Origin: Auanema rhodensis
Lineage: Eukaryota; Nematoda; Chromadorea; Rhabditida; Rhabditidae
DNA: 64,000 bases
Assembly: GCA_964057225.1 (NCBI GenBank)
Contig: OZ059897.1
Coordinates: forward strand, 248,001-312,000
Direction: 5' to 3'
Positions within the stretch are counted from its first letter, which is position 1. The number at the start of each line of letters is the position of its first letter. Below are positions 48,787 through 63,877 of this stretch, one piece after another. The translations under genes were made by a program, and so were the position numbers. The notes under the pieces were generated by a model. The model was not told the origin of the DNA and searched no databases. It saw nothing but the letters and a program-made list of their open reading frames with translations.

Positions 48787-50189
48787 TGTGTTATCAGATT
48801 TGCGCTAGCTTAAAAATGCACCGAGATATCAACTGATATAAGTTCACACTTATATCCTCGATTTTCACCCTGAAGAATTAATTTTTTCGTTGAATAACAT
48901 TGTCCATCGTCTTTGCCTTGAATAAAGGAATCTAAAAACACCTACTTTTTGCTAAATTATTTTGAAATTTTTCGAAAAAATTTTTGTCAAAATGTATTTG
49001 GAAGCAATGTTGAGTGTACATGGAAACTCAACATACACTAATGCATCATTTTTCAAACGATCATAACTAATTTTTGTATCAAGCGTTTCTCAATGTAGTA
49101 TAGTGCATTCGATGCGGATTTTTAAGCTGCGTCGATCTGTGTTATCAGATTTGCGCTAGCTTAAAAATGCACCGAGATATCAACTGATATAAGTTCACAC
49201 TTATATCCTCGATTTTCACCCTGAAGGAATAATTTTTTCGTTGAATAACATTGTCCATCATCTTTGCCTTGAAAAAAGGAATCTAAAAACATCTACTTTT
49301 TGCTAAATTATTTTGAAATTTTTCGAAAAAATTTTTGTCAAAATGTTTTTGGAAGCAATGTTGAGTGTACATGGAAACTCAACATACACTAATGCATCAT
49401 TTTTCAAACGATCATAACTAATTTTTGTATTAAGCGTTTCTCAATGTAGTATAGTGCATTCGATGCGGATTTTTAAGCTGCGTCGATCTGTGTTATCAGA
49501 TTTGCGCTAGCTTAAAAATGCACCGAGATATCAACTGATATAAGTTCACACTTATATCCTCGATTTTCACCCTGAAGAATTAATTTTTTCGTTGAATAAC
49601 ATTGTCCATCGTCTTTGCCTTGAATAAAAAAATCTAAAAACATCTACTTTTTGCTAAATTATTTTGAAATTTTTCGAAAAAATTTTTGTCAAAATGTTTT
49701 TGGAAGCAATGTTGAGTGTACATGGAAACTCAACATACACTAATGCATCATTTTTCAAACGATCATAACTAATTTTTGTATTAAGCGTTTCTCAATGTAG
49801 TATAGTGCATTCGATGCGGATTTTTAAGCTGCGTCGATCTGTGTTATCAGATTTGCGCTAGCTTAAAAATGCACCGAGATATCAACTGATATAAGTTCAC
49901 ACTTATATCTTGATTTTCACCCTGAAGGAATAATTTTTTCGTTGAATAACATTGTCCATCATCTTTGCCTTGAAAAAAGGAATCTAAAAACATCTACTTT
50001 TTGCTAAATTATTTTGAAATTTTTCGAAAAAATTTTTGTCAAAATGTTTTTGGAAGCAATGTTGAGTGTACATGGAAACTCAACATACACTAATGCATCA
50101 TTTTTCAAACGATCATAACTAATTTTTGTATTAAGCGTTTCTCAATGTAGTATAGTGCATTCGATGCGGATTTTTAAGCTGCGTCGATC
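48787..50189. repeat. Cc-B-A-B(del) tetramer, copy 1 (M140-M143)
   Basis: Cc with p210 A and p294 C, B, A, and a B unit one base short. Repeated at 52998-54400, offset 4211 bp. M140 lacks the p176 C present in M152. Confidence 0.82.
49840..50189 (+). repeat. 350-bp B unit with deletion at p70-73 (M143)
   Basis: ATCCTCGATT reads ATCTTGATT: one C lost at p70/71 and p73 C changed to T. The change falls beside the end of the p49-70 dyad and removes a CpG. M155 has the same lesion. Confidence 0.9.
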
Positions 50190-51593
50190 TGTGTTATCAG
50201 ATTTGCGCTAGCTTAAAAATGCACCGAGATATCAACTGATATAAGTTCACACTTATATCCTCGATTTTCACCCTGAAGAATTAATTTTTTCGTTGAATAA
50301 CATTGTCCATCGTCTTTGCCTTAAATAAAAAAATCTAAAAACATCTACTTTTTGCTAAATTATTTTGAAATTTTTCGAAAAAATTTTTGTCAAAATGTTT
50401 TTGGAAGCAATGTTGAGTGTACATGGAAACTCAACATACACTAATGCATCATTTTTCAAACGATCATAACTAATTTTTGTATTAAGCGTTTCTCAATGTA
50501 GTATAGTGCATTCGATGCGGATTTTTAAGCTGCGTCGATCTGTGTTATCAGATTTGCGCTAGCTAAAAAATGCACCGAGATATCAACTGATATAAGTTCA
50601 CACTTATATCCTCGATTTTCACCCTGAAGGAATAATTTTTTCGTTGAATAACATTGTCCATCATCTTTGCCTTGAAAAAAGGAATCTAAAAACATCTACT
50701 TTTTGCTAAATTATTTTGAAATTTTTCGAAAAAATTTTTGTCAAAATGTTTTTGGAAGCAATGTTGAGTGTACATGGAAACTCAACATACACTAATGCAT
50801 CATTTTTCAAACGATCATAACTAATTTTTGTATTAAGCGTTTCTCAATGTAGTATAGTGCATTCGATGCGGATTTTTAAGCTGCGTCGATCTGTGTTATC
50901 AGATTTGCGCTAGCTTAAAAATGCACCGAGATATCAACTGATATAAGTTCACACTTATATCCTCGATTTTCACCCTGAAGAATTAATTTTTTCGTTGAAT
51001 AACATTGTCCATCGTCTTTGCCTTGAATAAAGGAATCTAAAAACATCTACTTTTTGCTAAATTATTTTGAAATTTTTCGAAAAAATTTTTGTCAAAATGT
51101 TTTTGGAAGCAATGTTGAGTGTACATGGAAACTCAACATACACTAATGCATCATTTTTCAAACGATCATAACTAATTTTTGTATCAAGCGTTTCTCAATG
51201 TAGTATAGTGCATTCGATGCGGATTTTTAAGCTGCGTCGATCTGTGTTATCAGATTTGCGCTAGCTAAAAAATGCACCGAGATATCAACTGATATAAGTT
51301 CACACTTATATCCTCGATTTTCACCCTGAAGGAATAATTTTTTCGTTGAATAACATTGTCCATCATCTTTGCCTTGAAAAAAGGAATTTAAAAACATCTA
51401 CTTTTTGCTAAATTATTTTGAAATTTTTCGAAAAAATTTTTGTCAAAATGTTTTTGGAAGCAATGTTGAGTGTACATGGAAACTCAACATACACTAATGC
51501 ATCATTTTTCAAACGATCATAACTAATTTTTGTATTAAGCGTTTCTCAATGTAGTATAGTGCATTCGATGCGGATTTTTAAGCTGCGTCGATC

Positions 51594-52646
51594 TGTGTTA
51601 TCAGATTTGCGCTAGCTTAAAAATGCACCGAGATATCAACTGATATAAGTTCACACTTATATCCTCGATTTTCACCCTGAAGAATTAATTTTTTCGTTGA
51701 ATAACATTGTCCATCGTCTTTGCCTTGAAAAAAGAAATCTAAAAACATCTACTTTTTGCTAAATTATTTTGAAATTTTTCGAAAAAATTTTTGTCAAAAT
51801 GTTTTTGGAAGCATTGTTGAGTGTACATGGAAACTCAACATACACTAATGCATCATTTTTCAAACGATCATAACTAATTTTTGTATTAAGCGTTTCTCAA
51901 TGTAGTATAGTGCATTCGATGCGGATTTTTAAGCTGCGTCGATCTGTGTTATCAGATTTGCGCTAGCTTAAAAATGCACCGAGATATCAACTGATATAAG
52001 TTCACACTTATATCCTCGATTTTCACCCTGAAGAATTAATTTTTTCGTTGAATAACATTGTCCATCGTCTTTGCCTTGAATAAAGGAATCTAAAAACACC
52101 TACTTTTTGCTAAATTATTCTGAAATTTTTCGAAAAAATTTTTGTCAAAATGTATTTGGAAGCAATGTTGAGTGTACATGGAAACTCAACATACACTAAT
52201 GCATCATTTTTCAAACGATCATAACTAATTTTTGTATCAAGCGTTTCTCAATGTAGTATAGTGCATTCGATGCGGATTTTTAAGCTGCGTCGATCTGTGT
52301 TATCAGATTTGCGCTAGCTTAAAAATGCACCGAGATATCAACTGATATAAGTTCACACTTATATCCTCGATTTTCACCCTGAAGGAATAATTTTTTCGTT
52401 GAATAACATTGTCCATCATCTTTGCCTTGAAAAAAGGAATCTAAAAACATCTACTTTTTGCTAAATTATTTTGAAATTTTTCGAAAAAATTTTTGTCAAA
52501 ATGTTTTTGGAAGCAATGTTGAGTGTACATGGAAACTCAACATACACTAATGCATCATTTTTCAAACGATCATAACTAATTTTTGTATTAAGCGTTTCTC
52601 AATGTAGTATAGTGCATTCGATGCGGATTTTTAAGCTGCGTCGATC
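51594..52646. repeat. D-Cc-B trimer, copy 1 (M148-M150)
   Basis: A 1053-bp trimer repeated at once at 52647-53699. Both Cc units carry C at p176 and A at p210, changes not seen together elsewhere. I saw no difference between the two trimers, so this is probably the youngest duplication in the window. Confidence 0.85.
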
Positions 52647-53699
52647 TGTGTTATCAGATTTGCGCTAGCTTAAAAATGCACCGAGATATCAACTGATATA
52701 AGTTCACACTTATATCCTCGATTTTCACCCTGAAGAATTAATTTTTTCGTTGAATAACATTGTCCATCGTCTTTGCCTTGAAAAAAGAAATCTAAAAACA
52801 TCTACTTTTTGCTAAATTATTTTGAAATTTTTCGAAAAAATTTTTGTCAAAATGTTTTTGGAAGCATTGTTGAGTGTACATGGAAACTCAACATACACTA
52901 ATGCATCATTTTTCAAACGATCATAACTAATTTTTGTATTAAGCGTTTCTCAATGTAGTATAGTGCATTCGATGCGGATTTTTAAGCTGCGTCGATCTGT
53001 GTTATCAGATTTGCGCTAGCTTAAAAATGCACCGAGATATCAACTGATATAAGTTCACACTTATATCCTCGATTTTCACCCTGAAGAATTAATTTTTTCG
53101 TTGAATAACATTGTCCATCGTCTTTGCCTTGAATAAAGGAATCTAAAAACACCTACTTTTTGCTAAATTATTCTGAAATTTTTCGAAAAAATTTTTGTCA
53201 AAATGTATTTGGAAGCAATGTTGAGTGTACATGGAAACTCAACATACACTAATGCATCATTTTTCAAACGATCATAACTAATTTTTGTATCAAGCGTTTC
53301 TCAATGTAGTATAGTGCATTCGATGCGGATTTTTAAGCTGCGTCGATCTGTGTTATCAGATTTGCGCTAGCTTAAAAATGCACCGAGATATCAACTGATA
53401 TAAGTTCACACTTATATCCTCGATTTTCACCCTGAAGGAATAATTTTTTCGTTGAATAACATTGTCCATCATCTTTGCCTTGAAAAAAGGAATCTAAAAA
53501 CATCTACTTTTTGCTAAATTATTTTGAAATTTTTCGAAAAAATTTTTGTCAAAATGTTTTTGGAAGCAATGTTGAGTGTACATGGAAACTCAACATACAC
53601 TAATGCATCATTTTTCAAACGATCATAACTAATTTTTGTATTAAGCGTTTCTCAATGTAGTATAGTGCATTCGATGCGGATTTTTAAGCTGCGTCGATC
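52647..53699. repeat. D-Cc-B trimer, copy 2 (M151-M153)
   Basis: Tandem duplicate of the preceding 1053 bp. Its Cc and B units are also the first two units of the tetramer at 52998-54400. Confidence 0.85.
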
Positions 53700-54400
53700 T
53701 GTGTTATCAGATTTGCGCTAGCTTAAAAATGCACCGAGATATCAACTGATATAAGTTCACACTTATATCCTCGATTTTCACCCTGAAGAATTAATTTTTT
53801 CGTTGAATAACATTGTCCATCGTCTTTGCCTTGAATAAAAAAATCTAAAAACATCTACTTTTTGCTAAATTATTTTGAAATTTTTCGAAAAAATTTTTGT
53901 CAAAATGTTTTTGGAAGCAATGTTGAGTGTACATGGAAACTCAACATACACTAATGCATCATTTTTCAAACGATCATAACTAATTTTTGTATTAAGCGTT
54001 TCTCAATGTATTATAGTGCATTCGATGCGGATTTTTAAGCTGCGTCGATCTGTGTTATCAGATTTGCGCTAGCTTAAAAATGCACCGAGATATCAACTGA
54101 TATAAGTTCACACTTATATCTTGATTTTCACCCTGAAGGAATAATTTTTTCGTTGAATAACATTGTCCATCATCTTTGCCTTGAAAAAAGGAATCTAAAA
54201 ACATCTACTTTTTGCTAAATTATTTTGAAATTTTTCGAAAAAATTTTTGTCAAAATGTTTTTGGAAGCAATGTTGAGTGTACATGGAAACTCAACATACA
54301 CTAATGCATCATTTTTCAAACGATCATAACTAATTTTTGTATTAAGCGTTTCTCAATGTAGTATAGTGCATTCGATGCGGATTTTTAAGCTGCGTCGATC
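52998..54400. repeat. Cc-B-A-B(del) tetramer, copy 2 (M152-M155)
   Basis: Second copy, sharing the one-base-short B unit. M154 has a private T at p312. Confidence 0.82.
54051..54400 (+). repeat. 350-bp B unit with the same deletion (M155)
   Basis: Same lesion as M143, 4211 bp downstream. Confidence 0.9.
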
Positions 54401-55453
54401 TGTGTTATCAGATTTGCGCTAGCTTAAAAATGCACCGAGATATCAACTGATATAAGTTCACACTTATATCCTCGATTTTCACCCTGAAGAATTAATTTTT
54501 TCGTTGAATAACATTGTCCATCGTCTTTGCCTTGAATAAAGGATTCTAAAAACATCTACTTTTTGCTAAATTATTTTGAAATTTTTCGAAAAAATTTTTG
54601 TCAAAATGTTTTTGGAAGCAATGTTGAGTGTACATGGAAACTCAACATACACTAATGCATCATTTTTCAAACGATCATAACTAATTTTTGTATTAAGCGT
54701 TTCTTAATGTAGTATAGTGCATTCGATGCGGATTTTTAAGCTGCGTCGATCTGTGTTATCAGATTTGCGCTAGCTTAAAAATGCACCGAGATATCAACTG
54801 ATATAAGTTCACACTTATATCCTCGATTTTCACCCTGAAGAATTAATTTTTTCGTTGAATAACATTGTCCATCGTCTTTGCCTTGAATAAAGGAATCTAA
54901 AAACACCTACTTTTTGCTAAATTATTTTGAAATTTTTCGAAAAAATTTTTGTCAAAATGTTTTTGGAAGCAATGTTGAGTGTACATGGAAACTCAACATA
55001 CACTAATGCATCATTTTTCAAACGATCATAACTAATTTTTGTATGAAGCGTTTCTCAATGTAGTATAGTGCATTCGATGCGGATTTTTAAGCTGCGTCGA
55101 TCTGTGTTATCAGATTTGCGCTAGCTTAAAAATGCACCGAGATATCAACTGATATAAGTTTACACTTATATCCTCGATTTTCACCCTGAAGAATTAATTT
55201 TTTCGTTGAATAACATTGTCCATCGTCTTTGCCTTGAATAAAAAAATCTAAAAACATCTACTTTTTGCTAAATTATTTTGAAATTTTTCGAAAAAATTTT
55301 TGTCAAAATGTTTTTGGAAGCAATGTTGAGTGTACATGGAAACTCAACATACACTAATGCATCATTTTTCAAACGATCATAACTAATTTTTGTATTAAGC
55401 GTTTCTCAATGTAGTATAGTGCATTCGATGCGGATTTTTAAGCTGCGTCGATC

Positions 55454-56857
55454 TGTGTTATCAGATTTGCGCTAGCTTAAAAATGCACCGAGATATCAAC
55501 TGATATAAGTTCACACTTATATCCTCGATTTTCACCCTGAAGGAATAATTTTTTCGTTGAATAACATTGTCCATCATCTTTGCCTTGAAAAAAGGAATCT
55601 AAAAACATCTACTTTTTGCTAAATTATTTTGAAATTTTTCGAAAAAATTTTTGTCAAAATGTTTTTGGAAGCAATGTTGAGTGTACATGGAAACTCAACA
55701 TACACTAATGCATCATTTTTCAAACGATCATAACTAATTTTTGTATTAAGCGTTTCTCAATGTAGTATAGTGCATTCGATGCGGATTTTTAAGCTGCGTC
55801 GATCTGTGTTATCAGATTTGCGCTAGCTTAAAAATGCACCGAGATATCAACTGATATAAGTTCACACTTATATCCTCGATTTTCACCCTGAAGAATTAAT
55901 TTTTTCGTTGAATAACATTGTCCATCGTCTTTGCCTTGAATAAAGGAATCTAAAAACATCTAGTTTTTGCTAAATTATTTTGAAATTTTTCGAAAAAATT
56001 TTTGTCAAAATGTTTTTGGAAGCAATGTTGAGTGTACATGGAAACTCAACATACACTAATGCATCATTTTTCAAACGATCATAACTAATTTTTGTATTAA
56101 GCGTTTCTCAATGTAGTATAGTGCATTCGATGCGGATTTTTAAGCTGCGTCGATCTGTGTTATCAGATTTGCGCTAGCTTAAAAATGCACCGAGATATCA
56201 ACTGATATAAGTTCACACTTATATCCTCGATTTTCACCCTGAAGAATTAATTTTTTCGTTGAATAACATTGTCCATCGTCTTTGCCTTGAAAAAAGAAAT
56301 CTAAAAACATCTACTTTTTGCTAAATTATTTTGAAATTTTTCGAAAAAATTTTTGTCAAAATGTTTTTGGAAGCATTGTTGAGTGTACATGGAAACTCAA
56401 CATACACTAATGCATCATTTTTCAAACGATCATAACTAATTTTTGTATTAAGCGTTTCTCAATGTAGTATAGTGCATTCGATGCGGATTTTTAAGCTGCG
56501 TCGATCTGTGTTATCAGATTTGCGCTAGCTTAAAAATGCACCGAGATATCAACTGATATAAGTTCACACTTATATCCTCGATTTTCACCCTGAAGAATTA
56601 ATTTTTTCGTTGAATAACATTGTCCATCGTCTTTGCCTTGAATAAAAAAATCTAAAAACATCTACTTTTTGCTAAATTATTTTGAAATTTTTCGAAAAAA
56701 TTTTTGTCAAAATGTTTTTGGAAGCAATGTTGAGTGTACATGGAAACTCAACATACACTAATGCATCATTTTTCAAACGATCATAACTAATTTTTGTATT
56801 AAGCGTTTCTCAATGTAGTATAGTGCATTCGATGCGGATTTTTAAGCTGCGTCGATC
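55454..56857. repeat. B-C*-D-A tetramer, copy 1 (M159-M162)
   Basis: The C* unit has G at p159 (CATCTAG). The same four units recur at 58613-60016, nine units (3159 bp) on. C*-D-A-B begins again at 62825. Confidence 0.84.
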
Positions 56858-58612
56858 TGTGTTATCAGATTTGCGCTAGCTTAAAAATGCACCGAGATAT
56901 CAACTGATATAAGTTCACACTTATATCCTCGATTTTCACCCTGAAGAATTAATTTTTTCGTTGAATAACATTGTCCATCGTCTTTGCCTTGAATAAAAAA
57001 ATCTAAAAACATCTACTTTTTGCTAAATTATTTTGAAATTTTTCGAAAAAATTTTTGTCAAAATGTTTTTGGAAGCAATGTTGAGTGTACATGGAAACTC
57101 AACATACACTAATGCATCATTTTTCAAACGATCATAACTAATTTTTGTATTAAGCGTTTCTCAATGTAGTATAGTGCATTCGATGCGGATTTTTAAGCTG
57201 CGTCGATCTCTGTTATCAGATTTGCGCTAGCTTAAAAATGCACCGAGATATCAACTGATATAAGTTCACACTTATATCCTCGATTTTCACCCTGAAGAAT
57301 TAATTTTTTCGTTGAATAACATTGTCCATCGTCTTTGCCTTGAATAAAGGAATCTAAAAACATCTACTTTTTGCTAAATTATTTTGAAATTTTTCGAAAA
57401 AATTTTTGTCAAAATGTTTTTGGAAGCAATGTTGAGTGTACATGGAAACTCAACATACACTAATGCATCATTTTTCAAACGATCATAACTAATTTTTGTA
57501 TTAAGCGTTTCTCAATGTAGTATAGTGCATTCGATGCGGATTTTTAAGCTGCGTCGATCTGTGTTATCAGATTTGCGCTAGCTTAAAAATGCACCGAGAT
57601 ATCAACTGATATAAGTTCACACTTATATCCTCGATTTTCACCCTGAAGGAATAATTTTTTCGTTGAATAACATTGTCCATCATCTTTGCCTTGAAAAAAG
57701 GAATCTAAAAACATCTACTTTTTGCTAAATTATTTTGAAATTTTTCGAAAAAATTTTTGTCAAAATGTTTTTGGAAGCAATGTTGAGTGTACATGGAAAC
57801 TCAACATACACTAATGCATCATTTTTCAAACGATCATAACTAATTTTTGTATTAAGCGTTTCTCAATGTAGTATAGTGCATTCGATGCGGATTTTTAAGC
57901 TGCGTCGATCTGTGTTATCAGATTTGCGCTAGCTTAAAAATGCACCGAGATATCAACTGATATAAGTTCACACTTATATCCTCGATTTTCACCCTGAAGA
58001 ATTAATTTTTTCGTTGAATAACATTGTCCATCGTCTTTGCCTTGAATAAAGGAATCTAAAAACATCTACTTTTTGCTAAATTATTTTGAAATTTTTCGAA
58101 AAAATTTTTGTCAAAATGTTTTTGGAAGCAATGTTGAGTGTACATGGAAACTCAACATACACTAATGCATCATTTTTCAAACGATCATAACTAATTTTTG
58201 TATCAAGCGTTTCTCAATGTAGTATAGTGCATTCGATGCGGATTTTTAAGCTGCGTCGATCTGTGTTATCAGATTTGCGCTAGCTTAAAAATGCACCGAG
58301 ATATCAACTGATATAAGTTCACACTTATATCCTCGATTTTCACCCTGAAGAATTAATTTTTTCGTTGAATAACATTGTCCATCGTCTTTGCCTTGAATAA
58401 AGGAATCTAAAAACACCTACTTTTTGCTAAATTATTTTGAAATTTTTCGAAAAAATTTTTGTCAAAATGTTTTTGGAAGCAATGTTGAGTGTACATGGAA
58501 ACTCAACATACACTAATGCATCATTTTTCAAACGATCATAACTAATTTTTGTATTAAGCGTTTCTCAATGTAGTATAGTGCATTCGATGCGGATTTTTAA
58601 GCTGCGTCGATC

Positions 58613-60016
58613 TGTGTTATCAGATTTGCGCTAGCTTAAAAATGCACCGAGATATCAACTGATATAAGTTCACACTTATATCCTCGATTTTCACCCTGAA
58701 GGAATAATTTTTTCGTTGAATAACATTGTCCATCATCTTTGCCTTGAAAAAAGGAATCTAAAAACATCTACTTTTTGCTAAATTATTTTGAAATTTTTCG
58801 AAAAAATTTTTGTCAAAATGTTTTTGGAAGCAATGTTGAGTGTACATGGAAACTCAACATACACTAATGCATCATTTTTCAAACGATCATAACTAATTTT
58901 TGTATTAAGCGTTTCTCAATGTAGTATAGTGCATTCGATGCGGATTTTTAAGCTGCGTCGATCTGTGTTATCAGATTTGCGCTAGCTTAAAAATGCACCG
59001 AGATATCAACTGATATAAGTTCACACTTATATCCTCGATTTTCACCCTGAAGAATTAATTTTTTCGTTGAATAACATTGTCCATCGTCTTTGCCTTGAAT
59101 AAAGGAATCTAAAAACATCTAGTTTTTGCTAAATTATTTTGAAATTTTTCGAAAAAATTTTTGTCAAAATGTTTTTGGAAGCAATGTTGAGTGTACATGG
59201 AAACTCAACATACACTAATGCATCATTTTTCAAACGATCATAACTAATTTTTGTATTAAGCGTTTCTCAATGTAGTATAGTGCATTCGATGCGGATTTTT
59301 AAGCTGCGTCGATCTGTGTTATCAGATTTGCGCTAGCTTAAAAATGCACCGAGATATCAACTGATATAAGTTCACACTTATATCCTCGATTTTCACCCTG
59401 AAGAATTAATTTTTTCGTTGAATAACATTGTCCATCGTCTTTGCCTTGAAAAAAGAAATCTAAAAACATCTACTTTTTGCTAAATTATTTTGAAATTTTT
59501 CGAAAAAATTTTTGTCAAAATGTTTTTGGAAGCATTGTTGAGTGTACATGGAAACTCAACATACACTAATGCATCATTTTTCAAACGATCATAACTAATT
59601 TTTGTATTAAGCGTTTCTCAATGTAGTATAGTGCATTCGATGCGGATTTTTAAGCTGCGTCGATCTGTGTTATCAGATTTGCGCTAGCTTAAAAATGCAC
59701 CGAGATATCAACTGATATAAGTTCACACTTATATCCTCGATTTTCACCCTGAAGAATTAATTTTTTCGTTGAATAACATTGTCCATCGTCTTTGCCTTGA
59801 ATAAAAAAATCTAAAAACATCTACTTTTTGCTAAATTATTTTGAAATTTTTCGAAAAAATTTTTGTCAAAATGTTTTTGGAAGCAATGTTGAGTGTACAT
59901 GGAAACTCAACATACACTAATGCATCATTTTTCAAACGATCATAACTAATTTTTGTATTAAGCGTTTCTCAATGTAGTATAGTGCATTCGATGCGGATTT
60001 TTAAGCTGCGTCGATC
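58613..60016. repeat. B-C*-D-A tetramer, copy 2 (M168-M171)
   Basis: Second copy. The following units are B L C* C*, in contrast to A C B C after copy 1. Confidence 0.84.
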
Positions 60017-61069
60017 TGTGTTATCAGATTTGCGCTAGCTTAAAAATGCACCGAGATATCAACTGATATAAGTTCACACTTATATCCTCGATTTTCACCC
60101 TGAAGGAATAATTTTTTCGTTGAATAACATTGTCCATCATCTTTGCCTTGAAAAAAGGAATCTAAAAACATCTACTTTTTGCTAAATTATTTTGAAATTT
60201 TTCGAAAAAATTTTTGTCAAAATGTTTTTGGAAGCAATGTTGAGTGTACATGGAAACTCAACATACACTAATGCATCATTTTTCAAACGATCATAACTAA
60301 TTTTTGTATTAAGCGTTTCTCAATGTAGTATAGTGCATTCGATGCGGATTTTTAAGCTGCGTCGATCTGTGTTATCAGATTTGCGCTAGCTTAAAAATGC
60401 ACCGAGATATCAACTGATATAAGTTCACACTTATATCCTCGATTTTCACCCTGAAGAATTAATTTTTTCGTTGAATAACATTGTCCATCATCTTTGCCTT
60501 GAAAAAAGGAATCTAAAAACATCTACTTTTTGCTAAATTATTTTGAAATTTTTCGAAAAAATTTTTGTCAAAATGTTTTTGGAAGCAATGTTGAGTGTAC
60601 ATGGAAACTCAACATACACTAATGCATCATTTTTCAAACGATCATAACTAATTTTTGTATTAAGCGTTTCTCAATGTAGTATAGTGCATTCGATGCGGAT
60701 TTTTAAGCTGCGTCGATCTGTGTTATCAGATTTGCGCTAGCTTAAAAATGCACCGAGATATCAACTGATATAAGTTCACACTTATATCCTCGATTTTCAC
60801 CCTGAAGAATTAATTTTTTCGTTGAATAACATTGTCCATCGTCTTTGCCTTGAATAAAGGAATCTAAAAACATCTAGTTTTTGCTAAATTATTTTGAAAT
60901 TTTTCGAAAAAATTTTTGTCAAAATGTTTTTGGAAGCAATGTTGAGTGTACATGGAAACTCAACATACACTAATGCATCATTTTTCAAACGATCATAACT
61001 AATTTTTGTATTAAGCGTTTCTCAATGTAGTATAGTGCATTCGATGCGGATTTTTAAGCTGCGTCGATC
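60017..61069. repeat. B-L-C* trimer, copy 1 (M172-M174)
   Basis: Repeated at 62123-63175, six units (2106 bp) downstream. The C* unit is doubled here (M174, M175). Confidence 0.82.
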
Positions 61070-62122
61070 TGTGTTATCAGATTTGCGCTAGCTTAAAAAT
61101 GCACCGAGATATCAACTGATATAAGTTCACACTTATATCCTCGATTTTCACCCTGAAGAATTAATTTTTTCGTTGAATAACATTGTCCATCGTCTTTGCC
61201 TTGAATAAAGGAATCTAAAAACATCTAGTTTTTGCTAAATTATTTTGAAATTTTTCGAAAAAATTTTTGTCAAAATGTTTTTGGAAGCAATGTTGAGTGT
61301 ACATGGAAACTCAACATACACTAATGCATCATTTTTCAAACGATCATAACTAATTTTTGTATTAAGCGTTTCTCAATGTAGTATAGTGCATTCGATGCGG
61401 ATTTTTAAGCTGCGTCGATCTGTGTTATCAGATTTGCGCTAGCTTAAAAATGCACCGAGATATCAACTGATATAAGTTCACACTTATATCCTCGATTTTC
61501 ACCCTGAAGGAATAATTTTTTCGTTGAATAACATTGTCCATCATCTTTGCCTTGAAAAAAGGAATCTAAAAACATCTACTTTTTGCTAAATTATTTTGAA
61601 ATTTTTCGAAAAAATTTTTGTCAAAATGTTTTTGGAAGCAATGTTGAGTGTACATGGAAACTCAACATACACTAATGCATCATTTTTCAAACGATCATAA
61701 CTAATTTTTGTATTAAGCGTTTCTCAATGTAGTATAGTGCATTCGATGCGGATTTTTAAGCTGCGTCGATCTGTGTTATCAGATTTGCGCTAGCTTAAAA
61801 ATGCACCGAGATATCAACTGATATAAGTTCACACTTATATCCTCGATTTTCACCCTGAAGAATTAATTTTTTCGTTGAATAACATTGTCCATCGTCTTTG
61901 CCTTGAATAAAAAAATCTAAAAACATCTACTTTTTGCTAAATTATTTTGAAATTTTTCGAAAAAATTTTTGTCAAAATGTTTTTGGAAGCAATGTTGAGT
62001 GTACATGGAAACTCAACATACACTAATGCATCATTTTTCAAACGATCATAACTAATTTTTGTATTAAGCGTTTCTCAATGTAGTATAGTGCATTCGATGC
62101 GGATTTTTAAGCTGCGTCGATC

Positions 62123-63175
62123 TGTGTTATCAGATTTGCGCTAGCTTAAAAATGCACCGAGATATCAACTGATATAAGTTCACACTTATATCCTCGATTT
62201 TCACCCTGAAGGAATAATTTTTTCGTTGAATAACATTGTCCATCATCTTTGCCTTGAAAAAAGGAATCTAAAAACATCTACTTTTTGCTAAATTATTTTG
62301 AAATTTTTCGAAAAAATTTTTGTCAAAATGTTTTTGGAAGCAATGTTGAGTGTACATGGAAACTCAACATACACTAATGCATCATTTTTCAAACGATCAT
62401 AACTAATTTTTGTATTAAGCGTTTCTCAATGTAGTATAGTGCATTCGATGCGGATTTTTAAGCTGCGTCGATCTGTGTTATCAGATTTGCGCTAGCTTAA
62501 AAATGCACCGAGATATCAACTGATATAAGTTCACACTTATATCCTCGATTTTCACCCTGAAGAATTAATTTTTTCGTTGAATAACATTGTCCATCATCTT
62601 TGCCTTGAAAAAAGGAATCTAAAAACATCTACTTTTTGCTAAATTATTTTGAAATTTTTCGAAAAAATTTTTGTCAAAATGTTTTTGGAAGCAATGTTGA
62701 GTGTACATGGAAACTCAACATACACTAATGCATCATTTTTCAAACGATCATAACTAATTTTTGTATTAAGCGTTTCTCAATGTAGTATAGTGCATTCGAT
62801 GCGGATTTTTAAGCTGCGTCGATCTGTGTTATCAGATTTGCGCTAGCTTAAAAATGCACCGAGATATCAACTGATATAAGTTCACACTTATATCCTCGAT
62901 TTTCACCCTGAAGAATTAATTTTTTCGTTGAATAACATTGTCCATCGTCTTTGCCTTGAATAAAGGAATCTAAAAACATCTAGTTTTTGCTAAATTATTT
63001 TGAAATTTTTCGAAAAAATTTTTGTCAAAATGTTTTTGGAAGCAATGTTGAGTGTACATGGAAACTCAACATACACTAATGCATCATTTTTCAAACGATC
63101 ATAACTAATTTTTGTATTAAGCGTTTCTCAATATAATATAGTGCATTCGATGCGGATTTTTAAGCTGCGTCGATC
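62123..63175. repeat. B-L-C* trimer, copy 2 (M178-M180)
   Basis: Second copy. Its C* unit M180 has two private changes, A at p309 and A at p312. Confidence 0.82.
62825..63175 (+). repeat. C* unit with two clustered private changes (M180)
   Basis: CAATGTAGTATAG reads CAATATAATATAG, giving A at p309 and p312, both G-to-A and three bases apart. No other unit shows them. They could be recent mutations or a sequence-read error. Confidence 0.8.
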
Positions 63176-63877
63176 TGTGTTATCAGATTTGCGCTAGCTT
63201 AAAAATGCACCGAGATATCAACTGATATAAGTTCACACTTATATCCTCGATTTTCACCCTGAAGAATTAATTTTTTCGTTGAATAACATTGTCCATCGTC
63301 TTTGCCTTGAAAAAAGAAATCTAAAAACATCTACTTTTTGCTAAATTATTTTGAAATTTTTCGAAAAAATTTTTGTCAAAATGTTTTTGGAAGCATTGTT
63401 GAGTGTACATGGAAACTCAACATACACTAATGCATCATTTTTCAAACGATCATAACTAATTTTTGTATTAAGCGTTTCTCAATGTAGTATAGTGCATTCG
63501 ATGCGGATTTTTAAGCTGCGTCGATCTGTGTTATCAGATTTGCGCTAGCTTAAAAATGCACCGAGATATCAACTGATATAAGTTCACACTTATATCCTCG
63601 ATTTTCACCCTGAAGAATTAATTTTTTCGTTGAATAACATTGTCCATCGTCTTTGCCTTGAATAAAAAAATCTAAAAACATCTACTTTTTGCTAAATTAT
63701 TTTGAAATTTTTCGAAAAAATTTTTGTCAAAATGTTTTTGGAAGCAATGTTGAGTGTACATGGAAACTCAACATACACTAATGCATCATTTTTCAAACGA
63801 TCATAACTAATTTTTGTATTAAGCGTTTCTCAATGTAGTATAGTGCATTCGATGCGGATTTTTAAGCTGCGTCGATC

